From Climacteris rufus (lineage: Eukaryota; Chordata; Aves; Passeriformes; Climacteridae): 64,000 nucleotides of DNA. The notes below the pieces were generated by a model that saw only the letters and a list, made by a program, of their open reading frames with translations, ran no database searches and was not told the DNA's origin. A program made the position numbers and the translations under genes. The stretch spans positions 572,731-636,730 of the forward strand of contig VZRZ01003844.1 in the NCBI GenBank assembly GCA_013398175.1, written 5' to 3'. Below, in pieces: positions 24,301 to 31,480 of the stretch. Position 1 is the first letter of the stretch. Each line of letters starts with the position of its first letter.

Positions 24301-27300
24301 CAGTAAAAATGTGTATGTATTGAATTTTGTTGAGTTCAAATTCACTGCTACAGAACAATGCTAGTGTCTGTTGTGTAATCTATATATCATGTGGTTTCAT
24401 TAGTTTACTGTTAAATACCACATGAATACTTACTAGAGCCCTGTGGATTTGCATAGAAGTAGTATGCTGAGACTATCTCACACAGTGTTTGGCCCTTTTT
24501 TTAAAACATGATAGATTGTCATTATGGCAAGTGTTGTGCAAACTTTAAATTTATTGGAAGGTTAAAATGCTGTAGACAGTTCTTCAGTTTATTTCTGTGA
24601 CTACATAAATGCATTTTCTCTACAAAAGTCAAAGATTTTTCTGTACTTTCTCCTCTTTATTTGGTAGAAAACAGAATCATCACGTTTGGTTTTGGCAATA
24701 CTGCAGGCCTGTCATTTGCAGATCTGGCATCCAAAAGCTCTGAGGACTTTGCTTTTGGTTCAAAAGGTGAGTTAAACTAGTCTCTGAGGCAGACCTCAGC
24801 TGGACTTCTGTTTCATACAGTATATCTCTTCAGTGCACCAAATTGCTGCTGATCAGTAGAAACAATTTTTTGCAAATTTTGTGGGGAAGAAAAAAGCTGC
24901 ACAGTTTAAAATGTAACACTTTTAATTGTAGATAAAAACTTCAAATGGGCAAATACAGGAGCAGCTGTGTTTGAAGATACCACCCATAAAGCAGATGAAG
25001 ATGAAGGTGGTAGTGATGATGAGGTAGTACACAGTGATGATATCCACTTTGAGCCAATTGTGTCTTTACCAGAGGTAAGATGACTTCTGGACTATAAAAC
25101 AACATTAAGATAAGCATGTCTGCTAACACAGTGTCTCGGTTTTGAAAGACAGGTGTCTGTTAAGAGAAGTTGAACCCTCCCTTAAGACAGAGAACGTGAT
25201 TTTTTCCCCTCCCTCCGAATTATTTAATTTTGAAATCAAGGGCTCTCAGGCAAAGATACGGGAAAAGGAATTACAGTTTTTTTTTACTAATATTTATGAA
25301 CAAGTAATAACAACAATAATAACCATAAATAGAACTAGAAATTAATAAAATAACTTTCCCGTTAATTGGTGTAGTCACGATAGAAAGAAAAAAAACAAAC
25401 AGCAGGAGGCGCCGCTGAACTCCGCTGGGCAGGGCGGTTGCGGTGACTCCCGAACGGCTGCAGGTGGCGCTGTGATGCAGGGTCAGGTCAGCCTCAGGCA
25501 GCTCACCGGAGAAGCGAAGAGAGCAGTTAAAACTCCTCAGGGCAGCAACGGCAGAGCGGCAGGACAGGAGCCAGTCCTCTTCCCTCNTTTGCTTAACTAA
25601 CTTTGCTTTCTGTGTTGTTGTGCCTTGTTCTTCATGTCTTACACTGACTATGTTGAAGCACCTGCTGTTTTGAATCCTAGTGCAGCATAGCCCTGGGGAA
25701 GTGTCTGGTGCCTCAGTTAAAATCTTCAACACTGATTTTTTTATAACTTGACTGGGTTTTGATCCAGATGCAATTTGTACCCATAGCTTATAAAGGGTAA
25801 AACATTATGTACAGCACAGCTGAAAATCAGGAAGGGGAACTGAGTAACTCCTAGTGCTAATATAACTCAGCTGTGGCTTTGTATCAGTGACTTGGAGATT
25901 CAGGTCTGTGAAAGCTGTGCCACTTAAGAATTTTTACTCTAAGCTGGGCAAGAGATTTCTAGAATCACTGTGCAGCAAGATCTATCAATTAACCTCACCT
26001 GAAGGCTAAGGGAACTAAGTTTGTTGGTTTGAAAATAAATTGTTTTTCAAGAAGTAGGAGAACCTTCAACTTGAGTGAGACTTTGCACAGTTATTCATGT
26101 CTTGATTTGGTATTTAGCATAATAACCACTTAAGACTTTTGATGATACAGTCATAATGTCTGACCTTTCTATAAATAATACAATTTAACTATAGATTACT
26201 AAAATTATTAAGCAAGGCAAATAGAACACAAAGGAACAGTATGTGGTGTCCTTTAATTTGAACAGCTAGTCTGATCGATTTTGTAGCATGCCTTCAACTT
26301 CCTTCTTCAAAATTTGGTGTGCCTTTGCTCATCTCTGTGTCATATTATGACTTCTGTGACTTTTTTTCTTCCCTGCTTCCCTTTTTCAGTTGCACAGAGT
26401 TTTCTGTCACATTTCTCGAGTTGTCTCAAGTGTTCCATATCTTTGGAGAAGCGTTAACTAAAGGAGATCAGAGGCCAGTAAAATGCACACATAGAGTCAG
26501 GTGGAAATATGGTTGTCAGCCTGCAGTTTTCTATACTTGGGGGTTATTCTGTTCAAATGCAAATATCAAATTCTTTAATAATGTTCTAAAGGTAACTCCT
26601 AGAATGGTATAACAGTACTTTGTCTTCACTTCTCAGTGTGCACATCATTCAGCAAACCTGAAACTTCAGAAACTTGTCAGAACACTTGATAGTGTTTTGG
26701 GGTTTTTTTAAAAGAAAAAAAAAAACAACCCCACACATAAAGAAAAATCCCCCCAAAGCAAAACAACAAACACCCACCAAAACTATATGCAGCATGGTGA
26801 AGGAGTATTGCAGTGCTGTAATTAATCTCAAATAGTGAAATTTGTTGGGCTCAACCATTTTGGTGTGATGAGTGGGGTTTTGGTGAAAGGAACACACCAA
26901 ATAATTTTCCATTGTAATATGTCAGAATCATCATAAGTATATATAATAACTATTTAATATCTCTCTAGGAAATCACAGGTATTCACTCTGCTGTCCTGAT
27001 TTTTTAGGTGGAGGTAAAATCTGGAGAAGAAGATGAAGAAATTCTCTTCAAAGAGAGGGCAAAACTTTACAGATGGGACAGGGATGCTACTCAGTGGAAG
27101 GAGCGTGGTGTTGGAGAGATCAAGATCCTCTTCCATACACAGAAGAAATACTATAGAATCCTAATGAGAAGAGACAAAGTTCTTAAAGTATGTGCAAATC
27201 ATGTTATCACCAAAGAAATGAACCTAGTGCCCTCTGATACATCAAACAACGCTTTAATTTGGACAGCCACAGATTATGCTGGTGAGTTTTTTCAGGTGGT

Positions 27301-30227
27301 CTTTGTTTGTTGTAAGTGGTCTGTAGTTTCTGTGGTCTTGTTTTTCCCTGGAGACTAGTAGAAGATGAAACTAAAGAAACTTTCTTCTTGAATTTACTTT
27401 CAGATGGCGAAGTAAAAGTAGAGCAATTTGCAGTCAAATTTAAAAGCCAAGAAATGGCCAATTCATTCAAGGGGAGGTTTGAAGAATGCCAGCTAAGCTT
27501 GTCAGAACTACAGAAGGGCCACTTGTCTCTGGCAGCAGGACTGTCAAAGGACACCAACCCTGTTGTGTATTTTGAAGTTTCTGCTGATGATGAACCTTTA
27601 GGACACATAACCATGGAGCTGTTTTCAAATATTGTCCCTCGAACAGCTGAAAACTTCAGAGCCCTGTGCACAGGAGAGAAAGGATTTGGATTCAAGAACT
27701 CCCGCTTTCACAGAATAGTCACAGACTTCGTGTGTCAGGTAAGCATAACAGGAAGACTCTTGACTGAGAGAATGAGATGCATCTTGACTAACAATGGCAC
27801 TTCAAAAAATCACTTACACAGAATAGCACATTCTTGTTGGCAGCATGGATCCACTGTGCAGGATACTGTCATCTGTCCTTTCCCTACAAGATGATGAGAA
27901 ATGGTGCAAGCAGTATGTGCTACCCTAAGATGGATGCTTTTCACCTGTGCCTGCCAGTGGCCTCATGCTTCAGTGTTTCCTAGTGCTGTCATGTTAGTGT
28001 AGAAGAAAAAAACAGAGGGAGAGTGGAGTCAACTTACAATGGACAAGGGGCCTGTCGCTGAGTAGGAACACCAAGGACAGTGGGCATTCCCAAAACTACC
28101 ATTCATCCTTCTCTCTCTCTCCAGAGAGGAGCTTCTGTATGCTCACCTGTTAAGAACACTTACTTTCCAGGCTTCTCCTAGACTTTACAGTACACTTTGT
28201 AATTCAGATCATTTGCACTTTTAAACTGCTATTCCAAGTGCTTTAGGTGTTCAGGTTTCAATCTAAAGCAAGTCTTCTAGATCTGATTATCATGTAGTGG
28301 CCTGTTTTCTAAAACATCAAGTTTTGCACTAAGAATATCAGCCTGCAGTGCATCTGTAACCTCAGATAGACAGTGTTGGTTTTAAACCGCTCTGTGCATT
28401 TCCTTTCCTAAAGTTCTTACCAGAACTTTAGTTCATTGAGTTTTAGTGACTTGTAACAGGCAAAATGAACCAACTTCAGTACACACTATGCTAATCATCT
28501 GCATGTCACAACATCCCTGAAGATAAGGGATGTAAATTACCTTCTACAAGCTCAGAAGTATACAGTAGTATAGGAAAATAACATACAAAAGTAATAGGAA
28601 GGACATTGACCTGTTGGAGCAAGTCCAGAGGAGAGCTACCAAGACCTTTGAGAGAGATGGAGCACTGCTCCTACGAGGAAGGAATGAGAGAATTGTTTGT
28701 TCAGCCTGGAAAAGAGAAAGCTTAGAGGTGACCTAATGGTGTCATTCCAGTGCCTGAAGGGAACCTACAAGAAAGATGGAGAGAAACTTTTTACAAGAGT
28801 GTATAGTGACAGGACAAGGCGGGAATGGCTTCAAAGTAAAAGAACATAGGTTTAGGCTGTATGTTAGAAGAAAGTTCTTCACTGTGAGGGTGGTGAGGCA
28901 CTGGAACAAGTTGCCCAGAGAAGTTGTAGATGCCCTTTCCCTGTCAGTATTCAAGAGCAGGCTGGATGGAGCTCTGAGCAACGTGGTCCTAGTTCAAGGT
29001 GTCCCTGCCTATGGCAGGGGAGTTGGAACTAGTTGATATTTAAGGTCCCTTCCAACCTAAACCATTCTGTAATAGTATATGAACTGCTTGTCACTAGAAT
29101 AAACTACTAGGCTTTTCATTAGCTATCTGCCTGTGTCTGAAGTATGCATTTCATGGCTCTTTTGTTAAAACTGTGGTTTTCTGATAAGGAAAGCAGTGTT
29201 AGCTCATTTAGGGTTTAAGCTTCTTTCAGGGTATTCTACGTGCTATAACGAGCAGACTTTCTCTTAAAACAGTTAACTGCACTATGGGTGCTGTGACAAA
29301 GCAAGCTTTTATCACATGAAATGAGTATATTTAAGTTTGCTCTGCTTGGCCTAAACTTTCCTCAGATACAGTGAGCAGCTCTTCAATGAGAACTAAGGCT
29401 TTATTTCAGAGGCAACTTACACTGCCACTTTGTGTATACTCATTATCAGGAACCAGAAAATTCTGCCTTCCAGAAAGGTAAGACACATTTCTCATGCTGC
29501 TCAGCTTGTAATGTGGCAAAAGCTGTATGGAATTACTGGTCACTGGTACATTAACCTTTTTCAGGTGATTAATACTGTGCCTGCAGGGCCTAAGCAAGGA
29601 CAGGCCTTCAAGTGAGATAATGCAGGTCCAGGCAGCTTCCAGGGCCAAGTGATGCAGCCAATAGGAAAGACAGGCCTAGAGAAATGTCCCTATGTGGAGC
29701 AGGAAGATAAAAATGCTGTGTTCAGAATAAAAAAAGGATAAACCTTCCACTACTACTTCCATTACCATGAACAAACCTGCTAAAGCTGGGAAGCCTTACA
29801 TGTTAGCGTGAAGAATAAGTACGTCAGAAACAAAGTCTTTACTGTTGAAAGGAAACAAAATTTTTGATGTATGTCTTGGGACTTCTCAGTTAATAGTGTG
29901 CCTCTTCTTTTGTTTTTTAAGGGAGGAGATATAACAAACCATGATGGAACAGGTGGACGGTCAATTTATGGAACAGCATTTGAAGATGAGAATTTTGAAG
30001 TGAAACACACTGGTCCTGGATTGTTGTCAATGGCAAATAAGGGCAGGGATACAAATAATTCTCAGTTTTTCATAACACTTAAAAAAGCAGAACACTTGGA
30101 CTTCAAGCATGTGGTATTTGGATTTGTGAAAGATGGAATGGATGTTGTGAAAAAGATGGAATCCTTTGGTTCTCCTAAAGGGCTAGTAAATGGAAGAATT
30201 GTCATTACAGACTGTGGGCAAATATAG
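155..30227 (+). CDS. RANBP2: RANBP2 / Nup358 nucleoporin, exons 4-29 (5' end outside window)
   Basis: Giant nucleoporin of the cytoplasmic filaments of the nuclear pore. It binds Ran-GTP, transport receptors and SUMO-RanGAP1/Ubc9, and acts as a SUMO E3 ligase. Twenty-six exons can be joined with consistent phases and encode about 2,887 residues before the TAG at 30225-30227. In order: helical/TPR N-terminal region, FG-rich linker, RanBD1, three Zn fingers, RanBD2, kinesin/BicD2-binding linker, RanBD3, SUMO-binding IR1-M-IR2, RanBD4, cyclophilin. Exon order and phases agree with the 29-exon mammalian gene as I recall it, so the first visible exon is called exon 4; about 84 N-terminal residues are missing. 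The estimated full length (about 2,970) is shorter than human (about 3,224), mainly because there are fewer zinc fingers. The RanBD/Zn/cyclophilin combination is unique to this gene family. Exon coordinates follow as separate entries. Confidence 0.97.
590..820 (+). CDS. RANBP2: RANBP2 exon 5 (N-terminal helical domain)
   Basis: 231 bp, 77 codons, the same length as the human exon. Acceptor is ttttgacag; it starts EQLLDCKGEDGW and ends CVVETFE. The donor is the weak gtgttt at 821, inferred from alignment with the human exon boundary. Confidence 0.9.
1253..1398 (+). CDS. RANBP2: RANBP2 exon 6 (N-terminal helical domain)
   Basis: 146 bp, starts EYLESLQDLESDK after a ttcttctttag acceptor. It ends in phase 2 at donor gtactg (1399); the split serine codon (ag/t) is completed by exon 7. 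Confidence 0.9.
2848..3040 (+). CDS. RANBP2: RANBP2 exon 7 (N-terminal helical domain)
   Basis: 193 bp. After the completing base it reads FDRVLQSVKP and contains EMKGQLYMHAGTLLLKMAQ, ending LLSFQ before donor gtaaat. Its conserved MHAG-LLLKM helix matches the Nup358 N-terminal domain. Confidence 0.92.
3757..3847 (+). CDS. RANBP2: RANBP2 exon 8
   Basis: 91 bp, VPKPKSKLIKGDQTGQ to DRKSQSG, ending in phase 1 at donor gtaata (3848). It continues the N-terminal helical domain. Confidence 0.9.
4724..4933 (+). CDS. RANBP2: RANBP2 exon 9
   Basis: 210 bp between acceptor tttctag and donor gtaaga. It reads HMLLNLSHGKQDFFKEIV and ends NKYDI plus one base (phase 1). Strongly similar to the mammalian exon. 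Confidence 0.92.
5443..5621 (+). CDS. RANBP2: RANBP2 exon 10
   Basis: 179 bp. Contains HNGSLQHLVWLGLQWNS and PESICLLDLE before donor gtaagt (5622). It belongs to the highly conserved helical repeat part of the N-terminal domain. Confidence 0.93.
5708..5883 (+). CDS. RANBP2: RANBP2 exon 11
   Basis: 176 bp, starts VFLLGVVFTSNLQLQEK, includes CKQLYTEKQRSWWDAV, and ends in phase 2 at donor gtaagg (5884). Confidence 0.92.
6199..6322 (+). CDS. RANBP2: RANBP2 exon 12
   Basis: 124 bp. The first base completes an isoleucine codon, then PGTAAKLRLIVQHGI and HGLQPALIIHWAKSLQKT, ending in phase 0 at donor gtaagc. In human this neighbourhood contains the ANE1 encephalopathy variants (family knowledge). 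Confidence 0.9.
6693..6854 (+). CDS. RANBP2: RANBP2 exon 13
   Basis: 162 bp, 54 codons, phase 0/0. Reads GINLNSFYDQKEYIGRSVYY and ends FKHFHSVDIQ before donor gtacag. Confidence 0.93.
7171..7308 (+). CDS. RANBP2: RANBP2 exon 14
   Basis: 138 bp, 46 codons. Starts VFQVAAYEEEAHIAFAMLD and ends YWNLAM before donor gtaagt. An alternative AG nine bases downstream (7178-7179) would drop three residues; the upstream AG keeps the human exon length. Confidence 0.9.
7391..7537 (+). CDS. RANBP2: RANBP2 exon 15
   Basis: 147 bp, 49 codons, IFQRKAEEIENDVMLPEEH to SLTEK, acceptor ttctttag, donor gtaagt (7538). Confidence 0.92.
7964..8146 (+). CDS. RANBP2: RANBP2 exon 16
   Basis: 183 bp, 61 codons, LPVSIETVREVLDTVIQEL to SLSPTKTYK, donor gtatgt (8147). 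The Ser/Thr-Pro-rich end marks the exit from the folded N-terminal domain. Confidence 0.92.
8229..8312 (+). CDS. RANBP2: RANBP2 exon 17
   Basis: 84 bp, 28 codons, FSPKTPPQWAEDHRSILQM to QQVEALK, phase 0/0, acceptor tttcctag, donor gtaaaa. This is the start of a short coiled-coil-like helix continued in exon 18. Confidence 0.9.
8711..8757. repeat. 12-bp perfect inverted repeat, G-rich hairpin in RANBP2 intron 17
   Basis: gggggtggtggt (8711-8722) and its complement accaccaccccc (8746-8757) separated by 23 bases, with an adjacent decoy acceptor tttttttttag at 8700-8710. The G-rich arm could also favour a quadruplex. Confidence 0.8.
8870..9005 (+). CDS. RANBP2: RANBP2 exon 18, followed by a GC donor
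   Basis: 136 bp, NEMQEMKLNNSNTNVSHRWP to HEAPLT plus one base (phase 1). The only junction that keeps frame with exon 19 and matches the mammalian protein is AG|GCAAGT at 9005/9006, so the intron is of the GC-AG class. Confidence 0.88.
9179..9276 (+). CDS. RANBP2: RANBP2 exon 19
   Basis: 98 bp. After completing the valine codon it reads ATTGPSVFYSQSPAYNSQYL and ends NVTPTK before donor gtgaga (9277). Confidence 0.93.
9795..14163 (+). CDS. RANBP2: RANBP2 exon 20, giant exon: FG repeats, RanBD1-3, three Zn fingers
   Basis: 4,369 bp uninterrupted reading frame (1,456 codons plus one base), starting PPVYGMNRLAP after acceptor ttcttcag and ending FRILEK plus g at donor gtgagt (14164). Domain order: Pro/Tyr-rich linker with early FG sites, RanBD1 (10599-11003), three RanBP2-type Zn fingers (11271-11750), FG-rich segment (FKFG, FQFG), RanBD2 (12366-12770), a linker with the LEWDNYDL motif (about 12990), RanBD3 (13251-13655), then FVFG/FTFG/LFGFSF repeats. 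I count about 13 FG dipeptides. The exon is shorter than its human counterpart because human RANBP2 has eight Zn fingers here. The frame runs on for six codons into the intron before a TAG (14181-14183). Confidence 0.97.
10599..11003 (+). other. RANBP2: RanBD1 (Ran-binding domain 1)
   Basis: Starts HFDPVVPLPDKIEVKTGEED and carries the RanBD hallmarks WKERGIGNVKIL and RLLMRRDQVLKICANH. Ran-binding domains grip GTP-bound Ran and help RanGAP hydrolysis and release of export complexes. Confidence 0.95.
11271..11750 (+). repeat. RANBP2: Three RanBP2-type zinc fingers
   Basis: Finger 1 at 11271-11358 (WECKVC, NCVSC), finger 2 at 11454-11543 (WDCSLC, NCGSC), finger 3 at 11658-11750 (WDCTTC, TCIAC). 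Each has the W-x-C-x2-C-x10-C-x2-C pattern with an N between the cysteine pairs. Family members of this array bind Ran-GDP and COPI. Mammals have eight fingers here; I see only three. Confidence 0.93.
12366..12770 (+). other. RANBP2: RanBD2
   Basis: Starts HFEPIVQMPEKVEPFTGEED, with WKERGVGNLKIL and RILMRREQVLKVCANHW. Complete RanBD fold length (about 135 residues). Confidence 0.95.
12980..13190 (+). other. RANBP2: Kinesin-1/BicD2-interacting linker
   Basis: The segment between RanBD2 and RanBD3 contains LEWDNYDLREEALDD and SPLASSPVRKNLFRFG. LEWD fits the W-acidic kinesin-1 light-chain motif, and this stretch corresponds to the mammalian KIF5/BicD2-binding region. The binding is inferred from conservation. 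Confidence 0.75.
13251..13655 (+). other. RANBP2: RanBD3
   Basis: Starts YFEPVVPLPDLVEVTSGEEN, with WKERGIGDIKIL and RIVMRRDQVLKLCANH. A complete domain. Confidence 0.95.
15093..15170 (+). CDS. RANBP2: Candidate RANBP2 cassette exon (26 codons, phase 1/1)
   Basis: Acceptor ttattttttttag at 15080-15092, donor AAAG|gtattt at 15170/15171. It is open in the frame dictated by exon 20 and gives GFNFSLFKSNP...LQPDSK, an F-rich FG-linker-like composition. Its length is a multiple of three and both ends are phase 1, so inclusion or skipping keeps frame. Direct joining of exons 20 and 21 also matches mammalian protein (EK|AEK), so this would be optional. It could be a chance open stretch, but acceptor, donor, phase and composition all agree. 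Confidence 0.55.
16620..17132 (+). mobile_element. Solo LTR, endogenous retrovirus (ERVL-like), sense
   Basis: 513 bp starting TGTTTTGG and ending AAACCACACCA. Contains the block tgacccaaactggccagag and a ggatattccacacc segment that I recognise from a common avian LTR family, then an AT-rich 3' part and the typical terminal gtgtaaaccacacca. Flanked by gttct (16615-16619) and gtgct (17133-17137), an imperfect 5-bp target duplication (4/5). No internal gag/pol sequence lies beside it. Confidence 0.75.
19728..19895 (+). CDS. RANBP2: RANBP2 exon 21 (SUMO E3 repeat IR1)
   Basis: 168 bp. Reads AEKTTVSEDDVPSDE then VVIVYELTPTPEQ and LKLPSTFFCYKN, ending YVSDEDD plus g at donor gtaagg (19896). This is IR1, the main SUMO/Ubc9-binding repeat; its SUMO-interacting core (VIVYELTP) and the L-x-L-x3-FF helix region are intact. 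The acceptor (ataaaaaag) lacks a good pyrimidine tract. Confidence 0.92.
19951..20460 (+). mobile_element. CR1 LINE, 5'-truncated 3' end, sense
   Basis: Matches the CR1 3' region in order: ctgcactggtacagccccacc, taagaaggacatcaaactg, ttgttcagcttggagaag, gttcttcactgagagggtgg and a final gggtccctttcaactcgag. Diverged, with small deletions, so an old insertion. Confidence 0.85.
20654..21730 (+). mobile_element. Solo LTR, endogenous retrovirus (ERVL-like), sense, perfect TSD
   Basis: 1,077 bp starting TGTGGTAGTTTGAC and ending CAAACCACGACA, flanked on both sides by ttagg (20649-20653 and 21731-21735). It contains family-typical blocks: ccaaaaagatggctcctg, ggccatggctgggccaatta, and a 3' part with ttcctttcccctgtccatct. 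No second LTR or internal retroviral gene is present, so it is a solo LTR left by recombination. No intact viral reading frame is present. Confidence 0.88.
22373..22465 (+). CDS. RANBP2: RANBP2 exon 22 (M linker of the SUMO E3 region)
   Basis: 93 bp, phase 1/1. Reads DEDYETAVKKLNGRLY then a Lys-rich PSDLEDKKKGQG and ends PVK plus g at donor gtatgt. AVKKLNG is the conserved segment between IR1 and IR2. Confidence 0.9.
23329..23525 (+). CDS. RANBP2: RANBP2 exon 23 (degenerate IR2)
   Basis: 197 bp after acceptor ctttatag, ending EEMK at donor gtaaga (23526). The segment ESAATWEQKPAPEEKAEAK followed by VPSASVCGVSSDTE aligns with mammalian IR2, but the hydrophobic SUMO-binding core (IIVW in human) reads AATW and the FFCG helix motif reads SVCG. 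The frame is open and the neighbouring exons are normal, so this is divergence and not a pseudogene. Confidence 0.88.
23933..24161 (+). CDS. RANBP2: RANBP2 exon 24 (Ser/Thr-rich linker)
   Basis: 229 bp, ENKVASPRDLAYTSKEE to DASESTQ plus g, donor gtaagg. Poorly conserved except DKPVDLSTKK, which matches mammalian DKPVDLST-K. Confidence 0.9.
24668..24766 (+). CDS. RANBP2: RANBP2 exon 25 (FG repeats)
   Basis: 99 bp, ENRIITFGFGNTAGLSFADL to FAFGSK plus g, donor gtgagt. Three FG motifs for transport-receptor contacts. Confidence 0.93.
24932..25074 (+). CDS. RANBP2: RANBP2 exon 26 (start of RanBD4)
   Basis: 143 bp, DKNFKWANTGAAVFED to IHFEPIVSLPE, phase 0 end at donor gtaaga (25075). The acidic GGSDDEVVHSDD stretch precedes RanBD4. 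Confidence 0.93.
25075..27007 (+). other. RANBP2: RANBP2 intron 26 with a possible LTR
   Basis: 1.9 kb. Contains the LTR-like block starting at 25132 (separate entry), the unresolved base at 25587, and an A/C-rich low-complexity tract at about 26695-26785. I see no exon-like signal. Confidence 0.7.
25132..25600. mobile_element. Probable endogenous-retrovirus LTR fragment
   Basis: Begins TGTCTCGGTTTTGAAAGAC and continues with ttgaaatcaagggctctc, features I recognise from a common passerine LTR family, followed by an AT-rich part and then an unusually GC-rich block (25400-25560) in an AT-rich intron. The far end and a target duplication could not be fixed, so length and strand are uncertain. 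Confidence 0.5.
27008..27281 (+). CDS. RANBP2: RANBP2 exon 27 (RanBD4 core)
   Basis: 274 bp, VEVKSGEEDEEILFKERAK, WKERGVGEIKIL, RILMRRDKVLKVCANH, ending ATDYA plus g at donor gtgagt (27282). All RanBD signature segments are present. Confidence 0.95.
27404..27738 (+). CDS. RANBP2: RANBP2 exon 28 (end of RanBD4, start of cyclophilin domain)
   Basis: 335 bp. Finishes RanBD4 (VEQFAVKFKSQEMA, FEECQLSL) and opens the cyclophilin domain at NPVVYFEV (27556), with FSNIVPRTAENFRALCTGEK and FHRIVTDFVCQ. The FHR arginine matches catalytic R55 of cyclophilin A. Donor gtaagc (27739). Confidence 0.95.
27739..29921 (+). other. RANBP2: RANBP2 intron 28 with CR1
   Basis: 2.2 kb splitting the cyclophilin domain. 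Holds a sense CR1 3' end (28599-29076) and a weak LTR-like stretch near 29560-29780. The 27760-28590 part shows nothing I recognise. Confidence 0.75.
28599..29076 (+). mobile_element. CR1 LINE, 5'-truncated 3' end, sense
   Basis: Well-preserved CR1 tail: aaggacattgacctgttgga, gttcagcctggaaaagag, aagttcttcactgtgagg, gtggtgaggcactggaacaa, tgtccctgcctatggcagg, ending ttccaacctaaaccattctg. Better preserved than the copy at 19951. Confidence 0.92.
29922..30227 (+). CDS. RANBP2: RANBP2 exon 29 (cyclophilin domain, C-terminus)
   Basis: 306 bp including TAG at 30225-30227. Reads GGDITNHDGTGGRSIYG, KHTGPGLLSMAN, NNSQFFITLKKAEHLDFKH and ends ITDCGQI. The cyclophilin A W121 position is H (KKAEHLD, as in mammalian RANBP2); the F113 position is F. 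Acceptor gttttttaag. Confidence 0.96.
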   Translation, partial: GGDITNHDGTGGRSIYGTAFEDENFEVKHTGPGLLSMANKGRDTNNSQFFITLKKAEHLDFKHVVFGFVKDGMDVVKKMESFGSPKGLVNGRIVITDCGQI

Positions 30228-30520
30228 AATTATTTCTTTGAGTACACAAATGCTTTAGCAGTATAAATCAGTACTTAGATGTTATTGACTAATTATTTCA
30301 ACTTCTTAAAAAGGACACTTCTGATGTATAAATGTAAAATTGCAGGTTATAGTTGAATTTTTTTATGTGTTCTAATTGATTTTTTGCATGTCAAATAAAG
30401 TTCAGGCACTGGCATATTTCAGGTGTATTTGTGTTATCCTGACATATTTGTATTAAGTGTCAAATTTTAAAAATTAAATCCTAGTCTTGTTAAAATAAAT
30501 GTCTTGTCTCCACTTTGGTT
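30228..30520 (+). promoter_or_regulatory. RANBP2: RANBP2 3' UTR with two polyadenylation signals
   Basis: AATAAA at 30394-30399, followed by a T/GT-rich stretch (gtgtatttgtgttatcc), and a second AATAAA at 30494-30499 followed by tgtcttgtctcc. Either or both may be used; the UTR would be about 190 or 290 bases. Confidence 0.75.
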
Positions 30521-31130
30521 TGTTTAAAAGAAAAAACTTGCATAACTTGGCTTCTTGCTCTCATGAAGATTGCAGATTGTAGATTCAAGTTGCTGGGCAG
30601 TTCCCTTGAGGCCTTTGGAAGTTAATGCAGAGAAAGCAGGCTGAGCCGGGTGGATGCTGGTTTGTGCTGTCTGGAGTCTGAATATCACCTCAGTTTTTGA
30701 AAGGTAGAGCATAGTTTTTAAATGATTGATCAATGTTTTGCTAGAGACTTATACCAATTTTTTTTTTGTACTTAAACTCTTTCTAAAAAACTTGGCCTGA
30801 CCAAAAATGTGTACTTACCTTGGGATTTTACCTGACATACTGCAAGTATAACCCTCTGACGGCTCACTGTTTATTAACTCAGTGTTTATTAACTGTGGCC
30901 GACCTCTCTGACCACCTCGCCGCAGGCCCTAGCTTGCAGATGCCAGCGTGCTTTTACTTTTTAGAACTTTGCCTCGCAGTAGTGAGCGTGCATGGAAAAA
31001 TGTGGGGTTTATTTAAACTGGTAACTCTACAGCTCTCTGCTGGCATTATCACAGGTTTAGCTTAGCTTTAGGGTTGCTGGGGGTGTTATTTAATTGCAAA
31101 GGACAGCAGTAGTGCTAGTTCCAGGGTGTT
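30521..31130. other. Intergenic spacer, RANBP2 to CCDC138
   Basis: About 0.6 kb of non-coding sequence between the last RANBP2 polyadenylation signal and the CpG-rich CCDC138 promoter. No repeat or gene recognised. Confidence 0.7.
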
Positions 31131-31480
31131 GTGCCCTTACTGCTCCGTACAGCCCACAGGCCGCGGTGTCCCGGAGCGGAGCGGGGCTGCCGCGCTGTGC
31201 CCGCCCGGGGCCCAGAGCGCCTGCGCGGCCCGTGGCGGTTGGTTCGAGAGCGGCGGAGCCGCCATGGCGGGGCCCGGGCCCGGCCTCAGCCGCGGCAGCT
31301 CCGCCCGGCGCCCGCAGCCGCGGGGCCCGCAGGGGGTGAGACGGGGCCGGGGCAAGAGAGGAGGGAGAGCAAAGCCGTTCTTTGTCGCCGCGTCCCTGAG
31401 GGCCCGGGAGGAGATGGAGGGTGGGGGCGCCCGTCCCCTCCCTCGCGGTTCAGTGTGAATGCTGTGGGGTTGCGTGCACG
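31131..31480 (+). promoter_or_regulatory. CCDC138: CpG-island promoter of CCDC138
   Basis: Abrupt change from AT-rich to strongly GC-rich, CpG-dense sequence (for example ccgcggtgtcccggagcgga) around the start codon, and a return to AT-rich sequence after about 31480. No TATA box is seen. This is typical of a housekeeping CpG-island promoter; the exact start site is unknown. Confidence 0.85.
31264..31335 (+). CDS. CCDC138: CCDC138 exon 1
   Basis: 72 bp, 24 codons. The ATG at 31264 sits in gccgccATGg, an ideal Kozak context, inside the CpG island. Reads MAGPGPGLSRGSSARRP and ends in phase 0 at donor gtgaga (31336). Not similar to the human N-terminus, which is also poorly conserved, so the assignment rests on start context, donor and phase. 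Confidence 0.75.

Noticed and set aside
25271..25732. 153-codon minus-strand open frame containing an unresolved residue
   Set aside because: It overlaps the LTR-like GC-rich island; the frame passes through the N and looks like chance in GC-rich repeat DNA.
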